A stretch of DNA of 56,118 bases from the NCBI GenBank assembly GCA_002491195.1, contig DKVL01000045.1:1-56118 (forward strand), given 5' to 3'. The notes beneath the pieces are model-generated. The model did no database searches and was not told the DNA's origin. It worked only from the letters and a program-made list of their open reading frames with translations. This document shows, one piece after another, positions 35,204 to 44,744 of this stretch. Every line of letters starts with the position of its first letter. The first letter of the stretch is position 1. The position numbers were made by a program, and so were the translations under genes. Source of the DNA: Lachnospiraceae bacterium UBA7179 (GTDB lineage: Bacteria; Bacillota; Clostridia; Lachnospirales; Lachnospiraceae).

Positions 35204-35343
35204 GCTAAAAGTTGGTCATATTGCACAAAGTTGAGGATAAATGTTAAATTTTTTTGAATTAAATGATAAAAATATAGATTTTTAGATGTAAAAGGGGTAA
35301 AATATCTGTAGATAAAAAATTGACAAAGGAAGGTGCATAGACT

Positions 35344-35739
35344 ATGAATATTGCGTTGATCGCGCACGATGGAAAGAAGAAGCTGATGCAGAATTTCTGT
35401 ATTGCCTACAGAGGTATTTTGAGTAAAAATGACTTGTATGCTACAGGGACAACAGGCCGGTTGATCGAGGAGGTAACAAATCTCAATATTCATAAATATC
35501 TGGCAGGGCATCTGGGTGGAGAACAGCAGATCTGTGCACAGATCGAACATAATCAAATAGATCTTGTTATTTTTTTGAGAGATCCCCTGAATTCCAAGTC
35601 CCATGAGCCGGATGTAAACAATGCTGTGAAATTGTGCGATATTCATAATATACCATTGGCGACAAATCTTGCGACAGCAGAGCTGTTGATCAGGTCGCTT
35701 GACAGAGGAGATTTAGACTGGCGTGAAATGTATAAATAA
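35344..35739 (+). CDS. mgsA: Methylglyoxal synthase
   Basis: A 131-residue enzyme converting dihydroxyacetone phosphate to methylglyoxal and phosphate, a bypass of lower glycolysis. Seen: ALIAHDGKK, the phosphate-binding TGTTG, GGEQQI and the FLRDPLNSKSHEPD loop with the catalytic Asp. Strong AGGAAGG site. Its end overlaps the next gene. Confidence 0.97.
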   Translation: MNIALIAHDGKKKLMQNFCIAYRGILSKNDLYATGTTGRLIEEVTNLNIHKYLAGHLGGEQQICAQIEHNQIDLVIFLRDPLNSKSHEPDVNNAVKLCDIHNIPLATNLATAELLIRSLDRGDLDWREMYK

Positions 35740-36712
35740 AATTCATAGAGCAGTATGTGTTATCGTGTTATCCTTTGTGCTTGTAACAAATATTACAGGC
35801 TGCGGGGCAAAGGAATATACTTTCGCATACGATAGAGACAGGAACAATACAAGTTTTTCCGTTTCCGCCCACACACAGGGAAAAACAATCGATGCATTTG
35901 CGTCGGATCTGTGCGTTACAGTAGGTGATGTCTCAAAGGGAACAGATGTAGATATGTCTCAGGCGACAGCAGCTGGATTGTTTGACATATCTTCCGGGAA
36001 AGTTCTTTATGCCAAAAATGTGCATGAAAAGTTAAATCCTGCAAGTCTTACGAAGATTTTGACAGCATTGTGTGCTTTGAAATATGGAAATCTGGATGAT
36101 GTGCTTACAGCAACAGAGAATGTATACATAAGTGAATCAGGTGCTGTGAAACTTGGGCTTTCTGCAGGAGATACCATGACGATGGATCAGGCACTCCATG
36201 TGCTTTTGCTCAAATCAGCAAATGATGTAGCAGTTATGATCGCAGAACATATCGGGGGAAGTGTGGAAGGGTTTGCAGAATTGATGAATGAAACGGCGAA
36301 CAGTCTTGGTGCAACCAACAGTCATTTTGTCAATCCGCATGGACTGACGGATCCGAATCATTATACAACCGCTTATGATCTGTATTTGATCTGCAATGAA
36401 GCAGTAAAATATGATAAAATTGTGGAGATCATCCACACATCGTCATATACATCAGTATATCATGACGGAAATGGGAATGATAAGTTTATCGATGTGGCCA
36501 ATTCAAATGCATATATCAAAGGAGAGATTCCTTCGCCTGACAATGTGTCTGTGGTCGGAGGGAAGACTGGTACGACAAGCGCAGCGGGAAGCTGTTTGAT
36601 CATATATGCAAGGGATAACTCGGGAAATCCGTATATTTCAGTTATTCTGCAGTCAAACGACAGAACAACGATGTACACAGAGATGACAGATTTATTGAGT
36701 GAGATAACATAA
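35723..36712 (+). CDS. dacF: D-alanyl-D-alanine carboxypeptidase (DacF-like), lipoprotein
   Basis: Peptidoglycan DD-carboxypeptidase (PBP5/DacF class) of 329 residues. The catalytic Ser is in NPASLTKILTAL, the SxN motif in KSANDVAV and the KTG motif in GGKTGTTSAAG. Signal peptide with lipobox ITGC suggests lipid anchoring. GTG start at 35723, overlapping mgsA by 17 nt with GGAG upstream. Confidence 0.93.
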   Translation: MKCINKIHRAVCVIVLSFVLVTNITGCGAKEYTFAYDRDRNNTSFSVSAHTQGKTIDAFASDLCVTVGDVSKGTDVDMSQATAAGLFDISSGKVLYAKNVHEKLNPASLTKILTALCALKYGNLDDVLTATENVYISESGAVKLGLSAGDTMTMDQALHVLLLKSANDVAVMIAEHIGGSVEGFAELMNETANSLGATNSHFVNPHGLTDPNHYTTAYDLYLICNEAVKYDKIVEIIHTSSYTSVYHDGNGNDKFIDVANSNAYIKGEIPSPDNVSVVGGKTGTTSAAGSCLIIYARDNSGNPYISVILQSNDRTTMYTEMTDLLSEIT

Positions 36713-36823
36713 TTTTTTATCAATATTGTAAGTAAGAGTTGTTTTTTCTTAAGGATTCAACTATAATGGGATTAAGGGATTTATTCAATTACATTAAAGA
36801 TATGATTTTAGGAGGTATTGCGT

Positions 36824-37246
36824 ATGGTGCAGCTGATTGTTGGAAAAAAGGGGAAGGGCAAGACAAAGATTATTCTGGATATGGTGAACAAAGAGGTATC
36901 TTCGGCATCCGGGAATATCGTTTATCTTGACAAAGGCAATGATCATATGTATGAACTGAATAACAAGGTAAGACTGATCAATGTGAAGGATTATGGGGTT
37001 GCCAATGCAGACGAATTTATAGGCTTCATTCGTGGTATCGTTTCCCAGGATCATGATCTCGAACAGATTTACTTTGACGGATTTCTAAAAATTTCCTGCA
37101 CTGAAGGTACGGATCAGGTGGAAGAAGTAGTTAATAAGCTGGATTCCATTAGCAATACATATGGATTTAAGGTGATAGCAAGTATTTCGTTGGACGAGGC
37201 AGAACTGCCGGAGAGTTTGAAATCAAAGGTAGTCGTGGCTCTGTAA
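36824..37246 (+). CDS. Small P-loop protein of unknown function
   Basis: A 140-residue protein with a P-loop, GKKGKGKT (residues 7-14), and later strands (YLDKGNDHMY; IYFDGFLKISC). It lacks recognisable partner domains. Often conserved at this place in Lachnospiraceae, between dacF and the membrane-fusion-like gene, as far as I recall. Start at 36824 follows AGGAGG; a TTG at 36818 would lie too close to it. A terminator follows. Confidence 0.75.
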   Translation: MVQLIVGKKGKGKTKIILDMVNKEVSSASGNIVYLDKGNDHMYELNNKVRLINVKDYGVANADEFIGFIRGIVSQDHDLEQIYFDGFLKISCTEGTDQVEEVVNKLDSISNTYGFKVIASISLDEAELPESLKSKVVVAL

Positions 37247-37270
37247 TGCTTTAGACAGATTATAAATAGG

Positions 37271-37301
37271 AAGCCTCGGAATAAAATACCGGGGCTTTTT
37301 T
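37271..37301 (+). terminator. Rho-independent terminator
   Basis: Nine-bp stem AAGCCTCGG/CCGGGGCTT with one G-T pair, 9-nt loop and a TTTTTT tail. Ends the dacF/P-loop transcript. Confidence 0.85.
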
Positions 37302-37379
37302 ATGCACAGGCCCGCATATGGAAATTAACTGTTCCTCTGCATCGGCTTTCCTGCTTGATTCAATAAGGAGAATTATTTT

Positions 37380-38783
37380 GTGACAGCCCAAAATCGTCAG
37401 GAACGTAGAAGACAACTAAATAAATCTGGTAGGACCATGAACCGGATCGAGTTTGCGATATTTGGCGCGATGACGATTTATATTATCGCGGTTATCATCT
37501 CCTATCTAAGGGTAGAACCGATTCAGGGATATGAGATTCAGATGGGTTCCTTATCTGTAGCAAAGACTTATACAGGAGTTGCAATCCGCAAGGAGGAACT
37601 CTTAAAATCTCCAAATACGGGGTATATTAATTATTTTGTCCGGGAAGGAGAACGCGTCTCTTCAAGAGATACTGTATATTCTGTTGATGGAAGCGGAAAA
37701 ATGGCCTCTTTGTTGGAGGCGAACGATACAGGTGAGGGTTCCTATACAGACGAAGAACTTGCTGAGTTTCGATCAGAAGTGATCCAGTATGACAGAGGAT
37801 TTGACAGTAAGGATTTTAACAGCGTTTATGACTTTAAATATAGTATCGAAGGTTCTGTCATGAAATTGGTGAATATCAATATGTATGAGAACTTAGAAAC
37901 GCTGAGTCAATCGAGTCTGGGAGGAATGGTGACCCTGTGTACAGCAGGTCAGACGGGATATGTTGTATATAGTACGGATGGTTATGAGACGTTGACCGCG
38001 GAACAGATTACCGCCGATATTTATGATCAGTCGGTGTATGAAAAAAGCAGGGTGAACAATAATGAGCTGATCGACAAAAATGCGACAGTAGGAAAGATTG
38101 TGACAGATGAGAACTGGTCTTTGGTCATTCCTGTGGATGAGAGCCGGGCTGCGGAGATGGAGGAAGCGGAATACGTAGAGGTTAAGTTTATCAAGACACA
38201 GGAAAATTCCTGGGGACAGGTAGTCATTCACCGTCTTGCAGATGGTATCTACGCGGAGTTGATCTTTAACAATTCCTGTGTTTCTTTCTGCACAGACCGC
38301 TATGTTGATATCGAGCTTGTTGTGAATGAAAAACAGGGGTTAAAGATCCCAAACTCCGCCATTGCTGAGAAAGAATTCTTTATTATTCCGGCAGAGTATA
38401 TGACAAAGGGTGGACCAAATGGAAATTATGGCGTTCTGAAGGAAAAAGCGGATGAAAATGGCAATCTGGTTAACGAATTTGTAGAGACGAATGTTTATAG
38501 TTCGGATGAGGAAGAGTTTTACATTGACAGCAGTGATTTGGAGATTGGCAATTATATCTGCAAGATGGATTCCACAGAGAAAATGGCCATCAGCAGGACA
38601 GGAGTATTGACGGGTGTCTATAATATGAACAAAGGGTACGCGGATTTCAAGCAGATTACGATACTGGCGCAAAACGATGAGTACTCCATTGTCAGTTCCA
38701 ACACCCAGTATGGTCTTACCGTGTATGACCGGATTGTATTAGATGCAGCTAGTGTGAGCAATAATGATTTTACATATCAATAA
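37380..38783 (+). CDS. HlyD-like membrane-fusion domain protein
   Basis: A 467-residue protein with a basic cytoplasmic start, a single membrane helix (about 21-42), and an extracellular beta-rich/coiled region that includes the lipoyl-like segment TGYINYFVREGERVSSRDTVY typical of HlyD adaptors. No transporter is adjacent; the neighbours are yggS and sepF, so a role near cell division is possible but unproven. GTG start with AAGGAG 8 nt upstream. Confidence 0.8.
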   Translation: MTAQNRQERRRQLNKSGRTMNRIEFAIFGAMTIYIIAVIISYLRVEPIQGYEIQMGSLSVAKTYTGVAIRKEELLKSPNTGYINYFVREGERVSSRDTVYSVDGSGKMASLLEANDTGEGSYTDEELAEFRSEVIQYDRGFDSKDFNSVYDFKYSIEGSVMKLVNINMYENLETLSQSSLGGMVTLCTAGQTGYVVYSTDGYETLTAEQITADIYDQSVYEKSRVNNNELIDKNATVGKIVTDENWSLVIPVDESRAAEMEEAEYVEVKFIKTQENSWGQVVIHRLADGIYAELIFNNSCVSFCTDRYVDIELVVNEKQGLKIPNSAIAEKEFFIIPAEYMTKGGPNGNYGVLKEKADENGNLVNEFVETNVYSSDEEEFYIDSSDLEIGNYICKMDSTEKMAISRTGVLTGVYNMNKGYADFKQITILAQNDEYSIVSSNTQYGLTVYDRIVLDAASVSNNDFTYQ

Positions 38784-38800
38784 GGAACTGTTCAGTTCCT
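38783..38800. repeat. Short palindrome AGGAACTG-TT-CAGTTCCT
   Basis: A perfect 8-bp palindrome starting at the stop codon of the preceding gene. The arm is the same as the tips of the inverted-repeat element at 12379-12461, as if only the two ends remained. Confidence 0.45.
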
Positions 38801-38831
38801 GGTGAAAAGTGATGATCAGGAGGATATACAG

Positions 38832-39545
38832 GTGGCTATGATGGAAGAGATCACAATACAGGAAAATATAAAAGCGGTGGAAAATATCATTGCAACAGAG
38901 TGTCAGAAAGCTGGACGTAAACCGGAGGACGTGACGCTTATTGCGGTCAGTAAAACAAAGCCTGTGGAGATGCTCATGGAAGCATATGAATATGGATGCC
39001 GGGATTTTGGTGAGAATAAAGTCCAGGAGCTCCTTGACAAGTATGAAGTGATGCCGAAGGATATCAGATGGCATATGATTGGACATCTTCAGAGGAATAA
39101 GGTAAAGTACATCGTGGACAAAGTTGCGCTGATTCACAGTGTGGACTCTCTGCGGCTGGCGGAGGAGATCAGCAAGGAAGCTATTAAGAAGAACGTATGT
39201 GTCAATATTCTGATAGAAGTCAATGTGGCAAACGAGGAGACGAAATTTGGAATAACCTGTGAGGAAGCAAAACACCTTGTGCAGGATATTGCAAAATTAC
39301 CTAATATATGCGTCAAAGGACTGATGACGATAGCGCCTTTTGTAGAAAATGCTGAAAAAAACAGACCAATTTTTAGCAAATTAAAGAAAATATCGGTTGA
39401 CATTATGGACGAAAACATTGATAATATAACTATGGAAATTTTATCTATGGGTATGACAGGTGACTACGCGGTAGCTGTGTCAGAGGGAGCTACCTGTGTC
39501 AGAGTAGGGACCGGTATCTTCGGAGTAAGGCAGTATATGCCGTAG
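38832..39545 (+). CDS. PLP homeostasis protein, YggS family
   Basis: A 237-residue alanine-racemase-like single-domain PLP protein that controls intracellular vitamin B6 pools. PLP Lys41 in AVSKTKP; FGENKVQE and WHMIGHLQRNK are the family signatures; the C-terminal SMGMTGDYAVAVSEGAT (phosphate loop) is intact. The start at 38832 is a GTG placed 8 nt after AGGAGG; the frame opens at 38802 but has no site there. Adjacent to sepF, the classic ylmE-ylmF order. Confidence 0.95.
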   Translation: MAMMEEITIQENIKAVENIIATECQKAGRKPEDVTLIAVSKTKPVEMLMEAYEYGCRDFGENKVQELLDKYEVMPKDIRWHMIGHLQRNKVKYIVDKVALIHSVDSLRLAEEISKEAIKKNVCVNILIEVNVANEETKFGITCEEAKHLVQDIAKLPNICVKGLMTIAPFVENAEKNRPIFSKLKKISVDIMDENIDNITMEILSMGMTGDYAVAVSEGATCVRVGTGIFGVRQYMP

Positions 39546-39561
39546 AGAAAGGAAAATAGCT

Positions 39562-40077
39562 ATGGGAGTAATGGACAAGTTTTTAGACGCACTGCATTTG
39601 AACAACGAGGAAGAGTACTACGATGACGACGATTTCTATGATGAAGGGGAAATCATAGACAATACCGTCAGAAAGCCGATGCGAGTTGTTCGCGAAGAAG
39701 AAGATTTCGATGAACCGGCAGAGAAACCAAGAAAGCAGTCACAGAAGGTAACACCGATCAGATCTGTCAAGCGTGCACCCGGAAATGGTATGGAGGTCTG
39801 TGTGATCCGGCCGAACAGTATTGAGGATGCAAGGGAGATTACAGAGACACTGCTTGCAAACCGCACTGTTGTGTTAAATTTAGAGGGGCTTGATGTTGCG
39901 ATCGCACAGAGAATCATTGATTTTTCATCGGGATCGACCTATGCGATCAATGGAAACCTTCAGAAGATCTCTAACTACATATTTATTATCACTCCGGCTT
40001 CTGTTGATATATCAGGAGATTTTCAGGAGATTCTTTCGGGAACGTTTGATGTTCCCATCCCGCGTGGTGTAATGTAG
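39562..40077 (+). CDS. sepF: Cell division protein SepF
   Basis: FtsZ membrane anchor of 171 residues. It has an acidic linker (DEEEYYDDDDF-like run) and the DUF552 domain with IRPNSIEDAREI, NLEGLD and RIIDFSSGSTYAING. The N-terminal amphipathic helix (MGVMDKFLDALHL) binds membrane. Confidence 0.97.
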   Translation: MGVMDKFLDALHLNNEEEYYDDDDFYDEGEIIDNTVRKPMRVVREEEDFDEPAEKPRKQSQKVTPIRSVKRAPGNGMEVCVIRPNSIEDAREITETLLANRTVVLNLEGLDVAIAQRIIDFSSGSTYAINGNLQKISNYIFIITPASVDISGDFQEILSGTFDVPIPRGVM

Positions 40078-40105
40078 GATTTGATTGGGGGATAACAAAG
40101 GATAG

Positions 40106-40139
40106 ACTTCCCGTCTATTAAAATAGATGGGAAGTTTTT
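40106..40139 (+). terminator. Rho-independent terminator after sepF
   Basis: Stem ACTTCCC-G-TCTATT paired with AATAGA-T-GGGAAGT, then TTTTT. Confidence 0.8.
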
Positions 40140-40157
40140 GTATGGAGGATCGTAATC

Positions 40158-41267
40158 ATGTCACAGCGATTAACAATTAATATGAACAATAAACCACTCT
40201 ATGATATTGTGTATGAACAGGACTTTAAGAATCTGGCAAAAGAGTTGGAACCGTTTGGAATTGAGAAAAAGAAGCTCTGTATTATCACAGACTCGAGGGT
40301 AAAGGGTTTTTATGCAGATGAGGTACGTGAGGCGCTGCAAGACAGCTGTAAGGAAATTTTCGTTTTTGATTTTCCGAATGGCGAACAGAGCAAAAATTTA
40401 GATACCGTAAAGAATATTTATGAATTTTTGATACAAAATAAATTTGGAAGAAAAGACATGCTTCTTGCACTTGGCGGAGGTGTGGTGGGCGATACCACAG
40501 GATTTGTGGCGGCTACGTATCTGCGAGGAGTGGATTTTATACAGATACCGACAACACTGTTAGCGCAGGTAGATAGCAGTATCGGTGGGAAAACAGGTGT
40601 TGATTTTAACCAGTATAAGAATATGGTGGGCGCTTTTTATATGCCAAAACTGGTTTATATGAATGTTGCCACACTGAAAACGCTTGATGACAGGCAGTAC
40701 TATTCTGGCATGGGAGAGGTGCTGAAACATGGACTGATCAAGAGCGCACCTTTTTATGAGTGGATTATCGAGAATATGTATGAGATTCATGACAGAAATC
40801 TGGATATATTAGAGGATATGGTATATAAAAGCTGTACCTGTAAGAAGATTGTCGTGGAGAAAGATCCGACAGAGAAGGGAGAGCGTGCAATCCTGAACTT
40901 CGGACATACGATTGGACACGCGATTGAAAAGGCAAAAAACTTTGAGCTGATGCATGGTGAATGCGTTGCGCTCGGCTGTGTTGCGGCTTCGTATATCTCG
41001 TGGAAAAGGGAGCTGATCTCCAAAGACGAATATTACGAGATCCGGGATATGTTTGTACCATTCAATCTCCCTATTTCCATAGAAAATATTGATCCAGAGG
41101 AAATCTATGAGCTGACAACTTCCGATAAAAAAGTGGATGAGGGAAAATTGAAATTTATTCTTCTGAAGAAAGTCGGAAAAGCTATGATTGACACGACTGT
41201 TACCAAGGAAGAAATCATAGCCGGAATCAACGAAATCTATTTTACGGACGAGGATTGGGACCAATAG
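40158..41267 (+). CDS. aroB: 3-dehydroquinate synthase
   Basis: Second shikimate-pathway enzyme, 369 residues, NAD- and metal-dependent. GGGVVGDTTGF, IPTTLLAQVDSSIGGKTGVD, the metal ligands in GMGEVLKHG and NFGHTIGHAIE are all present. It lies just before lspA with its stop 3 nt away, suggesting cotranscription. Confidence 0.95.
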   Translation: MSQRLTINMNNKPLYDIVYEQDFKNLAKELEPFGIEKKKLCIITDSRVKGFYADEVREALQDSCKEIFVFDFPNGEQSKNLDTVKNIYEFLIQNKFGRKDMLLALGGGVVGDTTGFVAATYLRGVDFIQIPTTLLAQVDSSIGGKTGVDFNQYKNMVGAFYMPKLVYMNVATLKTLDDRQYYSGMGEVLKHGLIKSAPFYEWIIENMYEIHDRNLDILEDMVYKSCTCKKIVVEKDPTEKGERAILNFGHTIGHAIEKAKNFELMHGECVALGCVAASYISWKRELISKDEYYEIRDMFVPFNLPISIENIDPEEIYELTTSDKKVDEGKLKFILLKKVGKAMIDTTVTKEEIIAGINEIYFTDEDWDQ

Positions 41268-41270
41268 AAA

Positions 41271-41798
41271 ATGAATAAAAAGAAAAGAATACAATTAGCG
41301 GTTGACCTGCTGTTGACAGTATTGTTAATCACAGTGGATCAGACAACAAAATATTTTGCCGTTAAGAATCTGATGAATCGAAAGCCATTGGTAATCTGGG
41401 ACGGTGTGTTTGAGCTGCACTATCTGGAAAATCGCGGAGCAGCGTTTGGTATGCTGCAGGATCAAAAAGTTTTTTTTGTGCTGATCGCAGTCATTATCCT
41501 TGCTGTGATCCTGTATGTTCTGATCAAGGTGCCTTATCAGAAGATGTACACAAAACTGCACATTACGCTTGTCTTTATCGCAAGCGGTGCAATCGGTAAT
41601 CTGATCGATCGAATACGGTATGACTATGTTGTTGATTTTCTGTATTTCAGTCTGATTGATTTTCCGATTTTCAATGTGGCTGATATTTATGTGACTTTGT
41701 CGTCTATTGTTCTGGTAATTTTGCTATTGTTCGTCTACAAAGAGACGGATCTGGAGTTTTTATCATTCCGGACAAAAAAGTTTCGTGATATCCGATAA
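41271..41798 (+). CDS. lspA: Lipoprotein signal peptidase (signal peptidase II)
   Basis: Aspartic membrane protease of 175 residues that removes signal peptides from prolipoproteins. Four helices; VDQTTKYF, NRGAAFGML, and the two catalytic Asp residues in GNLIDRIRYDYVVDFL and FNVADIYV. It serves lipoproteins such as the DacF-like protein in this window. Confidence 0.95.
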   Translation: MNKKKRIQLAVDLLLTVLLITVDQTTKYFAVKNLMNRKPLVIWDGVFELHYLENRGAAFGMLQDQKVFFVLIAVIILAVILYVLIKVPYQKMYTKLHITLVFIASGAIGNLIDRIRYDYVVDFLYFSLIDFPIFNVADIYVTLSSIVLVILLLFVYKETDLEFLSFRTKKFRDIR

Positions 41799-41809
41799 TT
41801 GGTGTGTCT

Positions 41810-42736
41810 ATGAATGAAATAGTTTTTGATATTCTTCCGGAAATGGAAGAGGAGCGCATTGATAAGTGTATTAGCAATTATATGGAGGATTTATCGCGAA
41901 GCTATATACAGAAGATGATCAAAGATGGCAATGTGACTGTGAATGATGCGGTAGTTAAGGCAAGCTATAAGGTACAGGTTGATGACCGGGTAAGGTTTGT
42001 CATCCCGGATTCTGTCGAACCGGACATTCCGGCGCAGGATATTCCGTTGGATATTTTGTATGAGGATCGCGATATTTTGATTGTGAACAAACCCAAAAAT
42101 ATGGTTATGCATCCGGCGCCTGGACATTATGAGGGGACGCTTGTCAATGCCGTTTTGTATCACTGTAAGGGGGAACTGTCCGGTATGAACGGAGTCTTGC
42201 GTCCAGGAATTGTCCACCGAATCGATAAGGATACGACAGGTTCCGTCATTGTCTGCAAAAATGACGAGGCGCACAATGCGATTGCAAAGCTGCTCAAAGC
42301 GCACGATATTACCAGAAAGTACAGGGCAATCGTATATGGGAATATAAAGGATGATCAGGGAACGGTTGACGCGCCGATTGGCCGTCACCCAAACGACCGC
42401 AAGAAGATGGCGATTAATGAGAAGAACGGGAAACGCGCTGTGACACACTATCGGGTGATAGAGCGTTTCGGTCAATATACATACATTGAATGCCAGTTAG
42501 AGACGGGCAGGACACATCAGATCAGGGTGCATATGGCAAGCATTGGACATCCGCTGTTGGGAGATACCGTGTATTCTGGCCGAAAATCACCGTTCCATCT
42601 GGAGGGACAGGTTCTACATGCTATGACGATCGGTTTTGTCCACCCGGGAAGCGGAACCTATGTTGAGTTCGAGGCGCCTTTGCCGGACTATTTCGAAAAG
42701 CTTTTGAATACCCTTAGAAGCCTTAGAACGTGTTAA
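41810..42736 (+). CDS. rluD: RluD-family 23S rRNA pseudouridine synthase
   Basis: About 308 residues: N-terminal S4 RNA-binding domain (SRSYIQKMIKDGNVTVNDAVV) and the synthase domain with the catalytic Asp in HRIDKDTTG and the ETGRTHQIRVHM motif. A GTG at 41804 lies two codons upstream. It follows lspA as in many bacteria (lspA-rluD). Confidence 0.95.
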   Translation: MNEIVFDILPEMEEERIDKCISNYMEDLSRSYIQKMIKDGNVTVNDAVVKASYKVQVDDRVRFVIPDSVEPDIPAQDIPLDILYEDRDILIVNKPKNMVMHPAPGHYEGTLVNAVLYHCKGELSGMNGVLRPGIVHRIDKDTTGSVIVCKNDEAHNAIAKLLKAHDITRKYRAIVYGNIKDDQGTVDAPIGRHPNDRKKMAINEKNGKRAVTHYRVIERFGQYTYIECQLETGRTHQIRVHMASIGHPLLGDTVYSGRKSPFHLEGQVLHAMTIGFVHPGSGTYVEFEAPLPDYFEKLLNTLRSLRTC

Positions 42737-42815
42737 CCGACATAAGGGAAGCACGTCTGGTTCGATCTGATTATTACGCTTTTTGAGCGGCGCTGGATGA
42801 GATGTTATAAAGTGA

Positions 42816-42844
42816 TTGAATTTTTGTTTCAATAAGGATATAAT
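42816..42844 (+). promoter_or_regulatory. Promoter for the kinase-like gene
   Basis: TTGAAT (42816-42821), 17-bp spacer, TATAAT (42839-42844). Confidence 0.6.
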
Positions 42845-42880
42845 AAAACTAAATGTGACAGTCAGAATGGAGGAATTACT

Positions 42881-43516
42881 ATGAATACGATAATTACAAT
42901 CGGACGTCAGTTTGGATCTGGGGGGCATGAGATTGGAGAAAAACTTGCAAACCATTATGGGATTCAATGTTTTGACAAGGAACTTCTCTCAAGAGCAGCG
43001 AAGGAGAGCGGATTCTGTGAAGAAATGCTCAGGAATCATGATGAGCGGCCCACCAATTCCTTTCTTTACAATTTAGTAATGGATACATACACTTTTGGAT
43101 ACAATTCTTCTTCGTTTGTGGATATGCCGATCAGCCATAAGGTTTTCATGGCGCAGTTTGACACGATCAAGAAGATTGCGGAGGAGGAACCCTGTGTTAT
43201 TGTAGGGCGCTGTGCTGATTATGCGCTGCAGGAATACAAGAACTGCCTGCATCTTTTTATCCATGCGAACGAGGATGCGAAGGTTGAGCGCATCATGAAA
43301 AAGTATGAGATTGATGCGGATAAAGCGCGGGAGATGATGATCAAGAAGGATAAACAGAGACAGAGTTATTATAACTATTATTCTACCAAGAAATGGGGGC
43401 GCGCCGACAGCTATGATCTGTCGATCAACAGCAGTATCCTCGGCGTGGACGGAACGGTGAAACTTATTATTCAATATATTGAAGACTTTGAGGCGAAGAA
43501 CCAGCAGGCAAAATAA
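42881..43516 (+). CDS. Cytidylate kinase-like family protein
   Basis: A 211-residue P-loop protein of the cytidylate-kinase-like family. P-loop is GRQFGSGGHEIGEKLA; IVGRCADYAL and the lid KSYYNYYSTKKWG-like region (KDKQRQSYYNYYSTKKWG) are typical. Substrate not established. Own promoter and terminator, so monocistronic. Confidence 0.9.
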   Translation: MNTIITIGRQFGSGGHEIGEKLANHYGIQCFDKELLSRAAKESGFCEEMLRNHDERPTNSFLYNLVMDTYTFGYNSSSFVDMPISHKVFMAQFDTIKKIAEEEPCVIVGRCADYALQEYKNCLHLFIHANEDAKVERIMKKYEIDADKAREMMIKKDKQRQSYYNYYSTKKWGRADSYDLSINSSILGVDGTVKLIIQYIEDFEAKNQQAK

Positions 43517-43528
43517 ATGAATTTATGG

Positions 43529-43568
43529 AGAGCATTTCAGACAATCATTTTGTGAGATGCTCTTTTTT
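43529..43568 (+). terminator. Rho-independent terminator
   Basis: AGAGCATTTCA pairs with TGAGATGCTCT across one mismatch, followed by TTTTTT. Confidence 0.85.
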
Positions 43569-43593
43569 GCACAGATTCGAACAGAGGAAACAA

Positions 43594-43652
43594 GCCGCTA
43601 AGACGACGCACGAATTTCGCGGCGAGTGGGGAAGAACGTTATTTCCCTGCTC
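43594..43652 (+). ncRNA. 59-nt structured element, copy 2
   Basis: Same length and fold as 810-868: GCCGC (43594-43598) pairs with GCGGC (43619-43623), then a hairpin from GAG to CTC closing on a changed loop. It lies after a terminator and about 40 nt before the next gene, so it would be in that gene's leader. After both copies there is a similar word, CAGAAAGTA(T/C)ATGA. Confidence 0.45.
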
Positions 43653-43692
43653 AATCATACAGAACAGAAAGTACATGAGAGGAGATAGAAAA

Positions 43693-44667
43693 ATGGGATT
43701 GATCCATATTAGTGATGAACAATATGAAAATCTGGCTTTTTGCTGGGGACTACATTATGATCTGGAGAATAAAGTCATCTATGGAGAGCGCAAGGGGTAT
43801 CCTTTTTTATTATATATTTCTCAGGCTTCAGCGCCGCTGATGTTTACCATAATTACTTCGGCCACAAGCGGGTTGTGTCCTCAAATCGGAAAAAGCGAAA
43901 AAAAGCTGCTCAAGGACAGGGACTCTTTGATCCGGCTGGTTACGCAGCGAGACAGTAAGATCACTGTATTGTGTGCGAATATTTTGGATTTCAATGGTGC
44001 AAAGAAAGCTGTTGACAGCATATTAAGTACATTGGTTTCTTTTTTGAAAGAAAAGGAATTTGTTCCGTGCTGTGAGAATTGCAAGCGCCCGGAGCACACA
44101 CAGATTTTGTTGACCGGATACGAATACAGGCATCTGTGTCCTCAGTGTGAGGAACAATTGGCAGCACAAAGCAGTAAAGAACTGTCATCTGACAAATCCA
44201 TAAGAAAAAATGGCTTGATCGGAATCGTTTGTGCAGTCATTGGCGCATTGTTCGGAATCGCTTTTATGGTGTTTCTGTTTGTACATGCCGGGAATATTAT
44301 GACGTTTATTATAGCAGGTATTTTTCTGGGAGCAGCCACTGTCGGATTGGGACTGTGCCTGGGCAATAGACCGCATACCGCCGTAAAAGCTGCTGTGGCT
44401 GCAATTACTGTTCTGGCTGTATTTGTGGGTTACAATGCCAGCTATGTGATGGCATTTGCAGCAAGGGATAAACTCAGCGTGCTAGCTGCGGTCGATACAT
44501 ATTTTACCAGGATGATGCATGGCAAGGTCCATATGGACGTATGGATTGAGTATCTGGTTATTCTCTATATTGCAGCAGCCGTCGGCGGTATTGCAGCATA
44601 CAGATCTGCATCGAAAGGATTTGGAAAATACTGTAAGGTCGCATATATAGGCAGAGACAAAACATAA
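43693..44667 (+). CDS. Hypothetical membrane protein with a zinc ribbon
   Basis: A 324-residue protein: soluble N-terminal part (about 1-140), a Cys4 zinc ribbon (CCENCKRPEH ... HLCPQCEE), and four hydrophobic helices in the C-terminal half. I do not recognise the family. The start at 43693 follows AGGAGA; the open frame from 43525 runs through a terminator and the structured element and is not used. It ends 40 bp before the tRNA-like array promoter. Confidence 0.75.
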   Translation: MGLIHISDEQYENLAFCWGLHYDLENKVIYGERKGYPFLLYISQASAPLMFTIITSATSGLCPQIGKSEKKLLKDRDSLIRLVTQRDSKITVLCANILDFNGAKKAVDSILSTLVSFLKEKEFVPCCENCKRPEHTQILLTGYEYRHLCPQCEEQLAAQSSKELSSDKSIRKNGLIGIVCAVIGALFGIAFMVFLFVHAGNIMTFIIAGIFLGAATVGLGLCLGNRPHTAVKAAVAAITVLAVFVGYNASYVMAFAARDKLSVLAAVDTYFTRMMHGKVHMDVWIEYLVILYIAAAVGGIAAYRSASKGFGKYCKVAYIGRDKT

Positions 44668-44707
44668 CCTGGAGTGCTGCATGGAAATAATTTATACCAC
44701 AGGTTTA

Positions 44708-44736
44708 TTGTTTTATTTTTAACTGCGTGATATAGT
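44708..44736 (+). promoter_or_regulatory. Promoter of the tRNA-like array
   Basis: TTGTTT (44708-44713), 17-bp spacer, TATAGT (44731-44736). The predicted start falls at about 44743-44745, exactly where the first RNA (GGAGCGG) begins. No other promoter is obvious before the DUF2828 gene. Confidence 0.6.
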
Positions 44737-44744
44737 AAATGCAT

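Noticed and set aside
43525..43692. Upstream extension of the membrane protein frame to 43525
   Set aside because: It would translate through a terminator and the structured element, and AGGAGA precedes the ATG at 43693.
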